This document shows, one piece after another, positions 33,287-42,719 of a stretch of 64,000 bases of DNA. The position numbers and the translations under genes were made by a program. Where the stretch lies: the NCBI RefSeq assembly GCF_014534645.1, contig NZ_JACVQF010000199.1, positions 1 to 64,000 on the forward strand. Reading direction: 5' to 3'. This stretch comes from Streptomyces griseicoloratus (lineage in GTDB: Bacteria; Actinomycetota; Actinomycetes; Streptomycetales; Streptomycetaceae). Each line of letters opens with the position of its first letter. Within the stretch, counting starts at the first letter, position 1. Under the pieces are notes generated by a model. The model worked only from the letters and a program-made list of their open reading frames with translations, ran no database searches and had not been told where the DNA came from.

Positions 33287-34366
33287 GTGAGCGCCCTCTT
33301 CCAGCCCCTCACCCTGCGTGACGTCACCATCCCGAACCGCGTGTGGATGCCGCCGATGTGCCAGTACTCGGCCGAACCGGAGGGCCCCTCGGCCGGCGTT
33401 CCCGGCGAGTGGCACTTCGCCCACTACGCCGCACGCGCGGTGGGCGGCACCGGCCTGATCATCGTGGAGGCCACCGGCGTGTCCCCGGAGGGCCGCATCT
33501 CCCCGCGGGACCTCGGTCTGTGGAACGACACCCAGGTCGAGGCGTTCCGCCGGATCACGCGCTTCCTGCGCGACCAGGGCACCGTGCCGGCCGTTCAGCT
33601 CGCTCACGCCGGCCGGAAGGCATCGACCGACCGGCCCTGGAAGGGCGGGGCGCCCGTCGGCCCGGACGCGCACGGCTGGCAGCCGGTGGCCCCCAGCGCG
33701 CTCGCGTTCGACGCACGGCACCCGGTGCCGACCGAACTGACGACGGACCGGATCCGGGAGATCGTCGGGCAGTTCGCGGACGCCGCCCGCCGGGCCCTCG
33801 CCGCCGGCTTCGAGATCGTCGAGATCCACGGCGCCCACGGCTACCTGATCCACGAGTTCCTGTCGCCGCACTCCAACCACCGCACCGACGCCTACGGCGG
33901 CTCCTACGAGAACCGCACCCGCTTCGCCCTCGAAGTCGTCGACGCCGTACGCGAGGTGTGGCCCGACGACAAGCCGCTGTTCTTCCGCGTGTCGGCGACC
34001 GACTGGCTGGACGAGGGCGGCTGGACGCCCGACGACACCGTGCGCTTCGCCCGCGACCTCCAGGCCCACGGTGTCGACCTCCTCGACGTGTCCACCGGCG
34101 GCAACGCCTCCCGCGTCCGCATCCCGACCGGGCCGGGCTACCAGGTCCCGTTCGCGGCGCGCGTGAAGGCGGAGACCACGCTGCCGGTCGCCGCCGTCGG
34201 CCTGATCACCGACGCCGAGCAGGCGGAGAAGATCCTGGCCAACGGCGAGGCCGACGCGGTCCTGCTGGGCCGCGAGCTGCTGCGCAGCCCCTCCTGGGCG
34301 CAGGCCGCGGCACGGGAGCTGGACGGCGAGGTGCGCATGCCGGACCAGTACGGCTGGAACATGTGA
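33287..34366 (+). CDS. NADH:flavin oxidoreductase, Old Yellow Enzyme family (YqjM-like)
   Basis: 359 aa. YqjM-class features: IPNRVWMPPMCQYSAEPEGP (Cys near the flavin), WHFAHYAARAVGGTGLIIVE, LAHAGRKAS, the His pair in EIHGAHGYLIHEFLSPHSN (about residues 183-201), and the FMN phosphate loop AVGLITDAEQAE. It should reduce activated alkenes using NAD(P)H. Starts at a GTG. The divergent ArsR-type gene with shared repeats suggests induction by an electrophile. Confidence 0.95.
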   Translation: MSALFQPLTLRDVTIPNRVWMPPMCQYSAEPEGPSAGVPGEWHFAHYAARAVGGTGLIIVEATGVSPEGRISPRDLGLWNDTQVEAFRRITRFLRDQGTVPAVQLAHAGRKASTDRPWKGGAPVGPDAHGWQPVAPSALAFDARHPVPTELTTDRIREIVGQFADAARRALAAGFEIVEIHGAHGYLIHEFLSPHSNHRTDAYGGSYENRTRFALEVVDAVREVWPDDKPLFFRVSATDWLDEGGWTPDDTVRFARDLQAHGVDLLDVSTGGNASRVRIPTGPGYQVPFAARVKAETTLPVAAVGLITDAEQAEKILANGEADAVLLGRELLRSPSWAQAAARELDGEVRMPDQYGWNM

Positions 34367-34375
34367 GCCGGGCCG

Positions 34376-35728
34376 TCACCCCTTCGTACAGGCGGCCCCG
34401 TTGAGCGTGAAGGCGCCCGGGGCCGCACTGTCGCCGCCGTGGGTCGCCTGGTAGCCGACGGTGACGCTCGCGTTCGGTGCGAGCGTGCCGTTGTACGCCG
34501 CGTTCACCGCCGTCACCGCTCCGGAGGCCGGCGTATACGTGGCACCCCAGCCGCCCGTGATGACCTGGCCGGCGGGGAGGGTGAAGCCGAGCCGCCAGCC
34601 GTTCACCGTGGCCGTGCCGGTGTTGGTGATCGTCACCGAGGCGGTCAGGCCGGAGTTCCAGGCGTTGGTCGCGACGGTCACCCGGCAGGCGCCGGCCGGG
34701 GGTTCGGGCTCGGGGTCCGGGGCGTCCAGACCGAAGAAGGCGATCACATGGGCGCCCATGCCGGCGGCGTAGAGGTTGTGGCCCACGCCCTGAAGGCTGA
34801 TCGCCTCGACGGGGGCCCGGTCACCGGTGCCGCCGTAGCGGGTGCGGGTCCAGCCGGGCCGGGGCGTGTCGGTGGCCGCCGGTGTCTGGCCGGTGCCGAG
34901 CACGTCCGTCCACTGCTTGATCTCCTCCCCGAAGTTGGGGTAGCGCAGGGTGTCGTCCTGCGTGCCGTGCCAGAGCTGCATGCGGGGACGCGGGCCGGTG
35001 TACCCCGGGTAGGCGCCCCGGACCAGGTCGCCCCACTGCCGGGGAGTGCGGGTCACGGTGCCGTTCGCACAGGCGCTGTTCCACTCGGAGCCGTCGGTGG
35101 TGGCGAAGCAGCCGAACGGTACGCCCGCGAAGGCGGCGCCCGCCGAGAAGACGTCCGGGTAGTCGCCCAGCAGCACGTTCGTCATCATCGCCCCCGAGGA
35201 GATGCCGGTGGCGAAGATCCGGCCGGTGTCGGCGTCGTAGGTGCGGACGACCCAGTCGACCATGGACTTGATGCCGACCGGGTCGCTGCCGCCGCCGCGG
35301 CGCAGTGCCTGGGGCGAGGAGACGTCGAAGCACTTGCTCGCCCGGGTGACCGAGGGGTACACGACGACGAACCCGTGGCGGTCGGCGAGGGAGGCGTACT
35401 CGGTGCCGGAGTACATCGCCGGCCCGGATCCCGTGCAGTAGTGCACGGCCACCAGGACGGCCGGGTGCGCGGTGACGCTGTCGGGCACGTACAGGTACAT
35501 CTCCAGGTTGCTGGGATTGGCGCCGAAGTCGGCGATCCGCGTGAGCGTCGCGGTGGGGGCCTGGGCGGCCGGGGTTCCGGTGCGGGCCGGGGCCGGGGCT
35601 CCGGTGCCGGCGGAGGCCGGGGGTGCGGCGAGGGTCATCGCCGTGAACAGCGCGACGAGCGCGCCGAGGAGCGCGCCGAGCGCCGTGCGCCGCGGTCTCG
35701 TCGCGGTGGGGTGGGGGGTGGTGGGCAC
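34376..35728 (-). CDS. Secreted PHB-depolymerase/acetylxylan-esterase-type hydrolase with C-terminal CBM2
   Basis: 450 aa. Twin-arginine-like signal peptide (RPRRTALGALLGALVALFTA, cleavage near ASA, about residue 40). Esterase domain about 60-330: GxSxG nucleophile in ATGISSGAMMTN, acid in HGTQDDTLRYP, histidine in LQGVGHNLYAAG. A Pro/Glu linker (APDPEPEPPAG) joins a CBM2 cellulose-binding module (about 346-450) bounded by cysteines near both ends. Likely removes acetyl or feruloyl groups from cellulose-bound xylan. A CebR-like box lies 67-80 bp upstream, tying it to cellobiose control. Confidence 0.92.
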   Translation of the reverse strand: MPTTPHPTATRPRRTALGALLGALVALFTAMTLAAPPASAGTGAPAPARTGTPAAQAPTATLTRIADFGANPSNLEMYLYVPDSVTAHPAVLVAVHYCTGSGPAMYSGTEYASLADRHGFVVVYPSVTRASKCFDVSSPQALRRGGGSDPVGIKSMVDWVVRTYDADTGRIFATGISSGAMMTNVLLGDYPDVFSAGAAFAGVPFGCFATTDGSEWNSACANGTVTRTPRQWGDLVRGAYPGYTGPRPRMQLWHGTQDDTLRYPNFGEEIKQWTDVLGTGQTPAATDTPRPGWTRTRYGGTGDRAPVEAISLQGVGHNLYAAGMGAHVIAFFGLDAPDPEPEPPAGACRVTVATNAWNSGLTASVTITNTGTATVNGWRLGFTLPAGQVITGGWGATYTPASGAVTAVNAAYNGTLAPNASVTVGYQATHGGDSAAPGAFTLNGAACTKG

Positions 35729-35794
35729 GTCCTTGTCCCTTCTGGGTTCCGGTCGTGACTCGTGGAACGCATCGTGGCATGGACACGCTCATCA

Positions 35795-35808
35795 TGGAAG
35801 CGCTCCCA
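35795..35808. promoter_or_regulatory. CebR-like box TGGAAGCGCTCCCA
   Basis: One mismatch from the published CebR consensus TGGGAGCGCTCCCA. It lies upstream of the CBM2-linked esterase (start 35728). CebR is the cellobiose-responsive repressor of Streptomyces cellulase genes. It could also influence the divergent pectate lyase. Confidence 0.8.
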
Positions 35809-35870
35809 CAGTCCCGGCCCGGCCGGCCTGGCGCGACACGCCACCGACGGAACGGATGCTGCACGAAGCG

Positions 35871-35899
35871 TTGACTAGAAAGCGCTTGCACTCTACGTT
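35871..35899 (+). promoter_or_regulatory. Pectate lyase promoter with LacI-like operator in the spacer
   Basis: TTGACT (35871-35876) and TACGTT (35894-35899) are 17 bp apart, a good -35/-10 pair. Between them sits GAAAGCGCTTGC (35878-35889), whose core AAGCGCTT is a perfect LacI-type palindrome. A repressor bound here would block the polymerase directly. The gene starts at 36019, giving a leader of about 110 bases. Confidence 0.65.
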
Positions 35900-36018
35900 C
35901 CGTTCAGCGATGTGACCCACGGGTCGCATTGCCCGGCAGTTCTCGCATGCGGCAAGCAGAATGACGTACGCCATTCACGTACATGAACCCACAACCCCCA
36001 CACAGAAGGAATCAGGAC

Positions 36019-36822
36019 ATGGCTTCTGCGACACGACCACGCGCACGCGGGCGCGCCATGACCGGCGCGCTGGCCGCGCTCGGGCTCTCGGTTGGCATGA
36101 TCATGACCTCCGGGGCGACGTCGGCGCACGCCGCCACCTGGCCGACCCCCAACGGCAGTGAGGGCGTCTCCTCCACCATCTCGGTCTCCGGCACCAAGGA
36201 CTACGGGATGAAGCGCCTCTACGGCACCGGCGACCTGGGCTCCGACGGCCAGGACGAGGACCAGGGCCCGATCCTGGAGCTGGCACCCGGCGCCGTGCTG
36301 AAGAACGTCATCATCGGCGCGCCCGCCGCGGACGGCATCCACTGCAAGGGCAGCTGCACGCTGCAGAACGTCTGGTGGGAGGACGTCGGCGAGGACGCGG
36401 CGACGTTCCGGGGCTCCTCGTCGTCGAACGTCTACACCGTCTCCGGCGGTGGCGCGAAGGAAGCCAGCGACAAGGTGTTCCAGTTCAACGGCGCCGGCAC
36501 GCTGAACGTCTCGAACTTCGCCGTGAAGAACTTCGGCACCTTCATCCGCTCGTGCGGCAACTGCTCCACGCAGTACAAGCGGACGATCAACCTCAACACC
36601 ATCGAGGCGACGTGGAAGGGCAGCCGGCTCGTCGGCATCAACACCAACTACGGTGACAGCGCGACCCTCAGGAACATCACGATCGTCGGGGACACCAGCA
36701 AGAAGATCGTTCCCTGCCAGAAGTACATCGGCAACGACGACGGCGACGAGCCGGACTCCAACGGCTCCGGCCCCGACGGCACCTACTGCAAGTACTCGTC
36801 GTCCGACATCACGTACAAGTGA
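36019..36822 (+). CDS. Secreted pectate lyase, polysaccharide lyase family 3
   Basis: 267 aa. Signal peptide with twin-arginine-like n-region (ATRPRARGRAMTGALAALGL, cleavage at SAHA near residue 39). The mature part is a PL3 right-handed beta-helix: GPILELAPGAVLKNVIIGAP, ADGIHCKGSCTLQNVWWEDV, GEDAATFRG, and paired cysteines at several turns. PL3 enzymes cut polygalacturonate by beta-elimination with calcium. GAAGGA precedes the ATG at 36019. Faces the CBM2 esterase gene across two operator-like palindromes, so both answer to plant sugars. Confidence 0.94.
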   Translation: MASATRPRARGRAMTGALAALGLSVGMIMTSGATSAHAATWPTPNGSEGVSSTISVSGTKDYGMKRLYGTGDLGSDGQDEDQGPILELAPGAVLKNVIIGAPAADGIHCKGSCTLQNVWWEDVGEDAATFRGSSSSNVYTVSGGGAKEASDKVFQFNGAGTLNVSNFAVKNFGTFIRSCGNCSTQYKRTINLNTIEATWKGSRLVGINTNYGDSATLRNITIVGDTSKKIVPCQKYIGNDDGDEPDSNGSGPDGTYCKYSSSDITYK

Positions 36823-36895
36823 CGTCTCCGTGACGCCCCCACGGTGAGGGGCGGCCGTGCGCGGCGTTCCGGCGCCGCGCACGGCCATTGCCGGA

Positions 36896-37654
36896 TCAGG
36901 CCGGGGTCTCGTGCGCCCCGATCCGTCCCGCCTGCTCGCGCTGGTAGTCCCGGTAGGCGTCGCGCAGAGCCGCGCCGGGCCAGTGGGCCGGGAGCAGTTC
37001 CCCGGGCAGGACGGGGTCGGCGAGCAGATGGCGGACGACGGCCGCGAAGGCGGTGAGGCGGTCGGCGGGCCGCCGGGCGTCGGCGACGTGGGCGAGCAGC
37101 GCGCCGGCCGTGGCGGACCAGGCGTCCAGCGGCCACAGACTCGCGGCCAGCTCACGGGCCGGGCGGCCGGGCCGGGCCGTGTAGTGCTCGGCCACCCGGT
37201 CGAGGTCGCCGGGCAGCGGGCGGCGCAGATTGGCGGGGCGCAGCCAGACGCCCTCACGGAGCTCGGCCAGCCGCAGGGCGGTCAGCCGGGCCCGCAGATC
37301 GGCGCGTTCGGCGGGACCGCGGCCCGTCGCGGTGATCACGACCATTTCCCAGTCGCCGTCCCACGCGCGCGTGTGCGGGCGTACGGCCTCGTCCTGGCGC
37401 CGCTGGCGCTCCAGCAGCCGCTCGCTGAGGCGGTAGCCGGTGTCGGTGCGCCGCAGGTCTCCGGCGGCCGCCATCCTGCTGAGCGCCGCCCGCGCGGTTG
37501 AACCGCCGACGCCGAAGCCCTCCACGAGCCGCATCAGCTCCCTCACCGGCAGCTCGGGGGGATGCGTGCCCAGCAGCAGGCTCAGGACGACCGACCGCGC
37601 GGACAGCGGGCGCAGCGCGGGTTCGCCGGGGGGCGCGGAGTGGTTCATCGGCAT
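36896..37654 (-). CDS. PaaX family transcriptional regulator
   Basis: About 252 aa from an ATG at 37654 (or 37648); no ribosome site is seen, so a leaderless start is possible. N-terminal winged helix: SARSVVLSLLLGTHPPELPV then GVGGSTARAALSRMAAAGDL (recognition helix), and the PaaX middle segment WDGDWEMVVITATGRGPAER. PaaX relatives respond to aryl-CoA compounds. Divergent by 73 bp from an AidB-type dehydrogenase gene, with a perfect 17-bp palindrome in between. Confidence 0.9.
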   Translation of the reverse strand: MPMNHSAPPGEPALRPLSARSVVLSLLLGTHPPELPVRELMRLVEGFGVGGSTARAALSRMAAAGDLRRTDTGYRLSERLLERQRRQDEAVRPHTRAWDGDWEMVVITATGRGPAERADLRARLTALRLAELREGVWLRPANLRRPLPGDLDRVAEHYTARPGRPARELAASLWPLDAWSATAGALLAHVADARRPADRLTAFAAVVRHLLADPVLPGELLPAHWPGAALRDAYRDYQREQAGRIGAHETPA

Positions 37655-37656
37655 GT

Positions 37657-37720
37657 GCACGTACTGTACGTGCGCCTCGCGTGTTGCACGATTGCTGCGG
37701 CCGTAGGAATAGTGCAACAC
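37657..37720. promoter_or_regulatory. Operators between PaaX-type regulator and AidB-type gene
   Basis: A perfect 17-bp palindrome (GCACGTAC-T-GTACGTGC) at 37657-37673, beside the regulator start, and a wider inverted repeat GTGTTGCAC (37681-37689) with GTGCAACAC (37712-37720), beside the dehydrogenase start. Together they fill nearly the whole 73-bp divergent gap. Confidence 0.75.
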
Positions 37721-37727
37721 TCATCGT

Positions 37728-39410
37728 ATGACGACACGCGCGCACGAGCGGTACGAGGAATCCGGAGGGCGCCCGGAGGGATACGCCACGCACGACGTGA
37801 CCAACCAGCCCCCTCCGCCGGCCCCGTACGACGCGTCCGACGACACGGCCCTGCTGGAGGGGCTGCGGCGGGAGGGCGCCGGGTGGGCCGAGGAGGATCT
37901 GCGGCGGCTCGGCCGGCGCGCGGGCAGCGCCGAGGCGCAGGAGTGGGGGGACCTGGCCAACCGCCACGAACCCGTACTGCGCACGCACGACCGGTACGGC
38001 AACCGCGTCGACGAGGTCGAGTACCACCCGAGCTGGCACCACCTGATGCGCGTGGCGATCGGCGAGGGCCTGGCCGCCGCGCCCTGGGCGGACGGCCGGC
38101 CGGGCGCCCATGTCGCGCGCAGCGCGGGCGGGCTGGTGTGGGGCCACACCGAGGCGGGGCACGGCTGTCCGACGTCGATGACGTACGCGGCGGTCCCCGT
38201 CCTGCGGCGGCAGCCGGAGCTGGCGAAGGTGTACGAGCCCCTGCTCACCAGCCGTGAGTACGACCCGGGGCTCCGGACGCCCACACAGAAGCGGGGTCTG
38301 CTGGCGGGCATGGGGATGACCGAGAAGCAGGGCGGCTCTGACGTCCGTACGAACACCACGACGGCCACGCCGACCGCGGAGGCCGGCGTGTACACGCTGC
38401 GCGGGCACAAGTGGTTCACGTCCGCGCCGATGTGCGACGTGTTCCTTGTGCTGGCCCAGGCGCCCGGGGGTCTGTCCTGCTTCCTGGTGCCCCGCGTGCT
38501 GCCCGACGGAAGCCGCAACACCTTCCGCATCCAGCGGCTGAAGGACAAGCTCGGCAACCGGTCCAACGCCTCCTCGGAACCCGAGTTCGACGGCACGGTG
38601 GCCTGGCTGGTCGGTCCCGAGGGCCAGGGCGTCAAGACGATCATCGAGATGGTCAACTGCACGCGGCTGGACTGCGTGATGTCCTCGGCGACGCTGATGC
38701 GCAAGACGCTGGTGGAGGCGGGGCATCATGTGCGGCACCGCAGCGCGTTCGGTGCCCGGCTGGTCGACCAGCCGCTGATGCGCAACGTGCTGGCCGATCT
38801 CGCGCTGGAGTCCGAGGCCGCGACGACGCTCACGCTGCGGCTGGCCGGCGCGGCCGACCGGGCGGTGCGCGGGGACGCCGGGGAGGCGGCGTTCCGGCGG
38901 ATCGCCACCGCCGTCGGCAAGTACTGGGTGACCAAGCGGGGGCCGGCGTTCACCGCGGAGGCCCTGGAGTGCCTGGGCGGCAACGGCTACGTGGAGGAGT
39001 CGGGCATGCCCCGCCACTACCGTGAGGCCCCGCTGCTGTCGATCTGGGAGGGCTCGGGGAACGTCAACGCCCTCGACGTGCTGCGGGCGCTGGGCCGTGA
39101 GCCCGCCACCGCCCACGCCCTCTTCGACGAACTCGCCCTCGCGCGCGGGGCGGACGCCCGGCTGGACGCGGCCGTGACGCGGCTGGAGGGCGCACTGGCC
39201 GAGGGGTCCGAGGCGGGTGCCCGTCGGCTGGTGGAGCTGATGGCCCTCACCCTCCAGGGCTCCCTCCTGGTCCGGCACGCCCCGCCCGCGGTCGCCGACG
39301 CGTTCTGCGCGACCCGGCTCGGCGGCGACTGGGGGCACGCCTTCGGCACGCTTCCGGACGGCGCCGATCTCACCGGCATCCTGGACCGCGCGCTGCCGGG
39401 CGAGGGCTGA
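37728..39410 (+). CDS. aidB: Acyl-CoA dehydrogenase family protein, AidB type
   Basis: 560 aa, close to the 541 aa of E. coli AidB and longer than ordinary acyl-CoA dehydrogenases. The AidB hallmark GMTEKQGGSDVRTNTTTA lies near residue 200, with later AFGARLVDQPLMRNVLADLA and the GGNGYVEESGMPRHYREAPL flavin/tetramer motif. E. coli AidB is an FAD protein induced in the alkylation response that binds DNA; here regulation by a PaaX-type protein suggests an aryl- or acyl-CoA substrate instead. Either role is possible. Confidence 0.9.
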   Translation: MTTRAHERYEESGGRPEGYATHDVTNQPPPPAPYDASDDTALLEGLRREGAGWAEEDLRRLGRRAGSAEAQEWGDLANRHEPVLRTHDRYGNRVDEVEYHPSWHHLMRVAIGEGLAAAPWADGRPGAHVARSAGGLVWGHTEAGHGCPTSMTYAAVPVLRRQPELAKVYEPLLTSREYDPGLRTPTQKRGLLAGMGMTEKQGGSDVRTNTTTATPTAEAGVYTLRGHKWFTSAPMCDVFLVLAQAPGGLSCFLVPRVLPDGSRNTFRIQRLKDKLGNRSNASSEPEFDGTVAWLVGPEGQGVKTIIEMVNCTRLDCVMSSATLMRKTLVEAGHHVRHRSAFGARLVDQPLMRNVLADLALESEAATTLTLRLAGAADRAVRGDAGEAAFRRIATAVGKYWVTKRGPAFTAEALECLGGNGYVEESGMPRHYREAPLLSIWEGSGNVNALDVLRALGREPATAHALFDELALARGADARLDAAVTRLEGALAEGSEAGARRLVELMALTLQGSLLVRHAPPAVADAFCATRLGGDWGHAFGTLPDGADLTGILDRALPGEG

Positions 39411-39551
39411 GCGAACCGGGCGCCGCGTGTTCGGGGCCGGCACGCGCCGTGACGGAGGAGGGCGCGCGCCGGCCCGCCCCTCCGGAGCCGGGCCGCGAAC
39501 GATCCGCGCCCCCTGTCCCCGAGCCCCGTGCCGCCACCCCCGGGCGGGCGG

Positions 39552-39575
39552 TGCGCCCCGGGGCAGCGGGGCGCA
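39552..39575. terminator. Hairpin between AidB-type gene and BNR-repeat gene
   Basis: TGCGCCCC (39552-39559) pairs with GGGGCGCA (39568-39575) around an 8-base loop. A second inverted repeat, TCACCGC/GCGGTGA (39576-39582, 39591-39597), follows at once. The first may end the dehydrogenase transcript; the second may be an operator for the gene at 39691. Confidence 0.5.
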
Positions 39576-39690
39576 TCACCGCTGTGAACTGCGGTGACGG
39601 CGTGTGCGGAGGTGACTGTCAGTGGCGGGGTGCAGACTAGCCGGTGTCCGAGACGAAGGCGTCGACGAGGACGCCGCGGAGGTGATCGGC

Positions 39691-40776
39691 ATGACCGAGG
39701 TACTACTCGCCGTGGGCACCCGCAAGGGCCTGTTCATCGGGCGCCGGCGAGGTGGCGCCTGGGAGTTCGACGAGAGTCCCTACTTCAACGCGCAGGCCGT
39801 GTACTCGGTCGCCATCGACACGCGCCGTGCCACCCCGCGGCTGCTGGCCGGCGGCGACAGCTCGCACTGGGGTCCGTCGGTGTTCCACTCCGACGACCTG
39901 GGCCGGACCTGGACGGAACCGGCCCGGCCGGCCGTCAAGTTCCCCAAGGACACGGGGGCTTCCCTGGAGCGCGTGTGGCAGCTGCACCCGGCCGCCGCCG
40001 AGCCGGACGTGGTGTACGCGGGCACGGAACCGGCCGCGCTGTACCGCTCGGAGGACCGCGGGGAGAGCTTCGAGCTGGTCCGCCCCCTGTGGGAGCACCC
40101 CACGCGGTCCCAGTGGGTGCCGGGCGGCGGCGGCGAGGGGCTGCACACCGTCGTCACCGACAAGCGGGACCCGCGGGCCGTGACGGTCGCCGTCTCGACC
40201 GCGGGCGTGTTCCGCACGTCCGACGGCGGTGCCAGCTGGACGCCGTCCAACTCCGGTGTGTCCGCGGTGTTCCTGCCGGATCCCAACCCGGAGTTCGGCC
40301 AGTGCGTGCACAAGATCGCACAGGACTCGGCGACCCCGGACCGGCTGTATCTGCAGAACCACTGGGGCGTGTACCGCAGCGACGACGCGGGCGCGCACTG
40401 GACGGACATCGGCGAGGGACTGCCGTCCACGTTCGGGTTCGCGGTGGCCGCCCATCCGCACCGCGGCGACACGGCGTACGTGTTCCCGATCAACGCCGAC
40501 TCGGACCGGGTCCCGGCCGAGCGGCGCTGTCGCGTCTTCCGCACGGCGGACGCGGGCAAGACCTGGGAGCCGCTCACAGCGGGACTGCCGCAGGAGGACC
40601 ACTACGGCACGGTGCTGCGCGACGCGCTGTGCACCGACGACGCGGAGCGGGCGGGTGTGTACTTCGGCAACCGCAACGGCGAGGTGTTCGCATCCGCCGA
40701 CGACGGCGACAGCTGGCGGCAGTTGGCCTCGCACCTGCCGGACGTGCTGTGCGTGCGGGCCGCGGTCGTCGCATGA
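39691..40776 (+). CDS. BNR-repeat (sialidase/VPS10-like) beta-propeller protein
   Basis: About 361 aa from the ATG at 39691 with GAGGTG upstream. Six S/A-x-D-x-G-x-x-W/F BNR motifs are visible: [38 protein letters not shown] and ADDGDSW, spaced through the chain. No signal peptide, so it is unlike secreted sialidases and probably cytoplasmic. It lacks the arginine triad context I would expect for a sialidase, so it may be a binding scaffold or glycosidase-like protein of unknown job. Confidence 0.85.
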   Translation: MTEVLLAVGTRKGLFIGRRRGGAWEFDESPYFNAQAVYSVAIDTRRATPRLLAGGDSSHWGPSVFHSDDLGRTWTEPARPAVKFPKDTGASLERVWQLHPAAAEPDVVYAGTEPAALYRSEDRGESFELVRPLWEHPTRSQWVPGGGGEGLHTVVTDKRDPRAVTVAVSTAGVFRTSDGGASWTPSNSGVSAVFLPDPNPEFGQCVHKIAQDSATPDRLYLQNHWGVYRSDDAGAHWTDIGEGLPSTFGFAVAAHPHRGDTAYVFPINADSDRVPAERRCRVFRTADAGKTWEPLTAGLPQEDHYGTVLRDALCTDDAERAGVYFGNRNGEVFASADDGDSWRQLASHLPDVLCVRAAVVA

Positions 40777-40846
40777 GCCGGACCGGGGGGGACTGGCCCG
40801 GCCACCGGTTGATCGCCGTCACCCGTACGGCAGTAGGGTGACGCCC

Positions 40847-41524
40847 GTGGCACCACGACCCTTGCATGAAATCGTCGAAGCGGGCTGGGCGAAGGCCCTG
40901 GAACCCGTCGCCGGGCGCATCTCCGCCATGGGTGACTTCCTGCGCGCGGAGATCGCCGCCGGACGCACCTACCTCCCGGCCGGACCGAACGTCCTGAGAG
41001 CCTTCCAGCAGCCCTTCGACGACGTACGGGTCCTGATCGTCGGACAGGACCCGTACCCGACCCCGGGGCACGCGGTGGGGCTGTCGTTCTCGGTCGCGCC
41101 CGAGGTGCGCCCGCTGCCCGGCAGCCTCATCAACATCTTCCGCGAGCTCAACACCGACCTGGGCCTGCCCCAGCCGTCCAACGGCGACCTGACACCGTGG
41201 ACGCAGCAGGGCGTACTGCTGCTCAACAGGGCGCTCACCACGGCCCCGCGCAGTCCGGGCGCCCACCGCGGCAAGGGCTGGGAGGAGGTCACGGAGCAGG
41301 CGATACGGGCGCTGGCCGGGCGCGGCAAGCCGCTGGTGTCCATCCTGTGGGGCCGCGACGCCCGCAATCTGCGTCCGCTGCTCGGTGATCTGCCCGCCGT
41401 GGAGTCCGCCCACCCGTCCCCGATGTCGGCCGACCGCGGGTTCTTCGGCTCCCGCCCGTTCAGCAGGGCCAACGAGCTGCTGATGAGGGCGGGGGGTCAG
41501 CCGGTGGACTGGCGCCTGCCGTGA
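40847..41524 (+). CDS. ung: Uracil-DNA glycosylase, family 1
   Basis: About 225 aa. Family-1 motifs complete: catalytic [17 protein letters not shown] (Asp of GQDPYP, about residue 67), LLLNRALTT, and the [21 protein letters not shown] minor-groove loop near residue 190. It removes uracil from DNA in base-excision repair. A GTG at 40847 is used; another GTG at 40838 would add three residues. Its stop overlaps the start of the next gene in a GTGA junction. Confidence 0.97.
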   Translation: MAPRPLHEIVEAGWAKALEPVAGRISAMGDFLRAEIAAGRTYLPAGPNVLRAFQQPFDDVRVLIVGQDPYPTPGHAVGLSFSVAPEVRPLPGSLINIFRELNTDLGLPQPSNGDLTPWTQQGVLLLNRALTTAPRSPGAHRGKGWEEVTEQAIRALAGRGKPLVSILWGRDARNLRPLLGDLPAVESAHPSPMSADRGFFGSRPFSRANELLMRAGGQPVDWRLP

Positions 41525-42537
41525 CCGGGTCCGGGGCGGGTGCACCGGGTTCGCCCGGTGCGGCGGCCGGTTCGGGGTTCCTCGCCGTGGACTCGGGCGG
41601 TTCCGGTCTGCGTGTCGTCGTCGGCACCACCGGGCGCGGGCCGCTCGGGCGGCGTGCGTCGCGGGAGCCGGTGCGCACCGGGGCCCGGGGCATCGAGCCG
41701 GGGCACCTGATGGAGCAACTGGTGCCCATGGCCCGGGCATTGACCGTCGAGGCCGGCCTTGACCGGGTCGGCACCGTGGTCGTCGGAGCGGCCGGGCTGG
41801 CCACGCTGGGCGACGCCCTGCGCGCCGAACTGCCGGGTGCCCTGGCCCGGGAGCTGGGCGCACGGTCCGTGGCGCTCGTCGCCGACGCCGTCACCGCGTA
41901 CGCCGGTGCCCTCGGGCCGCGGCCCGGTGCCGTCGTCGCCGCGGGCACGGGCCTGATCGCGATCGGCACCGACCTGGCCCGCTGGCGCCGCGCGGACGGG
42001 TGGGGCCATCTGCTCGGGGACTGCGGGGGCGGTGCCTGGATCGGGCGGGCCGGGCTGGAGGCGGCCCTGCGCGCCCATGACGGGCGGGACGGCGGCTCCG
42101 TCCGGCTGCTGGCCGCGGCCGAGGAACGGTTCGGACCGGCGTGGGGACTGCCCGGGAAGCTCTACCCGCGCCCGGACCGGCCCGCCGTCCTCGCCTCCTT
42201 CGCCCCCGAGGTGGCCGCGTGCGCGGCCGGGGACCCCGTCGCCGCGGACATCCTGCGCACCGCCGCCCGGCACATGGCCGACTCGGCCGCCGCGGTCTGC
42301 CCGTCCGGCGGCGCGCCGCGGATCGCCGTCACCGGCGGCCTGCTGAAGATGGGCGAGCCTCTCGTCGTACCGCTGGAGGAGGAGCTGGCGAAGCGGCTGC
42401 CGCATGCGCAAAAGGTGACCGCCGAGGGCGATCCGCTGCACGGGGCGGTTCGCATCGCGACCGATCTGGCGACCGGTTCGCTCACCCTCCCGGGTGATGA
42501 GCGGATGTTGTACGTGACGGGCGCGACGGACGGCTGA
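41521..42537 (+). CDS. BadF/BadG/BcrA-type ATPase, N-acetylglucosamine kinase-like
   Basis: 338 aa. The actin-like ATPase core: [20 protein letters not shown] (phosphate 1, about 20-39), catalytic region [30 protein letters not shown] (adenosine/phosphate 2), and [20 protein letters not shown], the NAGK-type sugar loop. It probably phosphorylates N-acetylglucosamine or a related amino sugar in the cytoplasm. Coupled to ung by a GTGA overlap although the functions differ; perhaps only transcription is shared. Confidence 0.87.
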   Translation: MTGSGAGAPGSPGAAAGSGFLAVDSGGSGLRVVVGTTGRGPLGRRASREPVRTGARGIEPGHLMEQLVPMARALTVEAGLDRVGTVVVGAAGLATLGDALRAELPGALARELGARSVALVADAVTAYAGALGPRPGAVVAAGTGLIAIGTDLARWRRADGWGHLLGDCGGGAWIGRAGLEAALRAHDGRDGGSVRLLAAAEERFGPAWGLPGKLYPRPDRPAVLASFAPEVAACAAGDPVAADILRTAARHMADSAAAVCPSGGAPRIAVTGGLLKMGEPLVVPLEEELAKRLPHAQKVTAEGDPLHGAVRIATDLATGSLTLPGDERMLYVTGATDG

Positions 42538-42719
42538 GAGTCATCGCTCGAAGCGTCGACAAGTCGACTTTCCCACCGCGGGTGTTGTCACCCGTGAGAG
42601 GGAAATCGTGCCGATGTCGTCCGATCCGTACGTAACTCATCAGACAAAACCGGACGGATACCGCTCACCTGCACCCTCCCCGAACAGGGGAGCCCAATAA
42701 GCCAGTAACATGCGGCGCC

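Noticed and set aside
42555-42594. Small palindromes upstream of the CbiX-like gene (GTCGACAAGTCGAC and a CGGGTG/CACCCG hairpin)
   Set aside because: Short and weak, and common by chance at this GC content; mentioned only in the gene entry.
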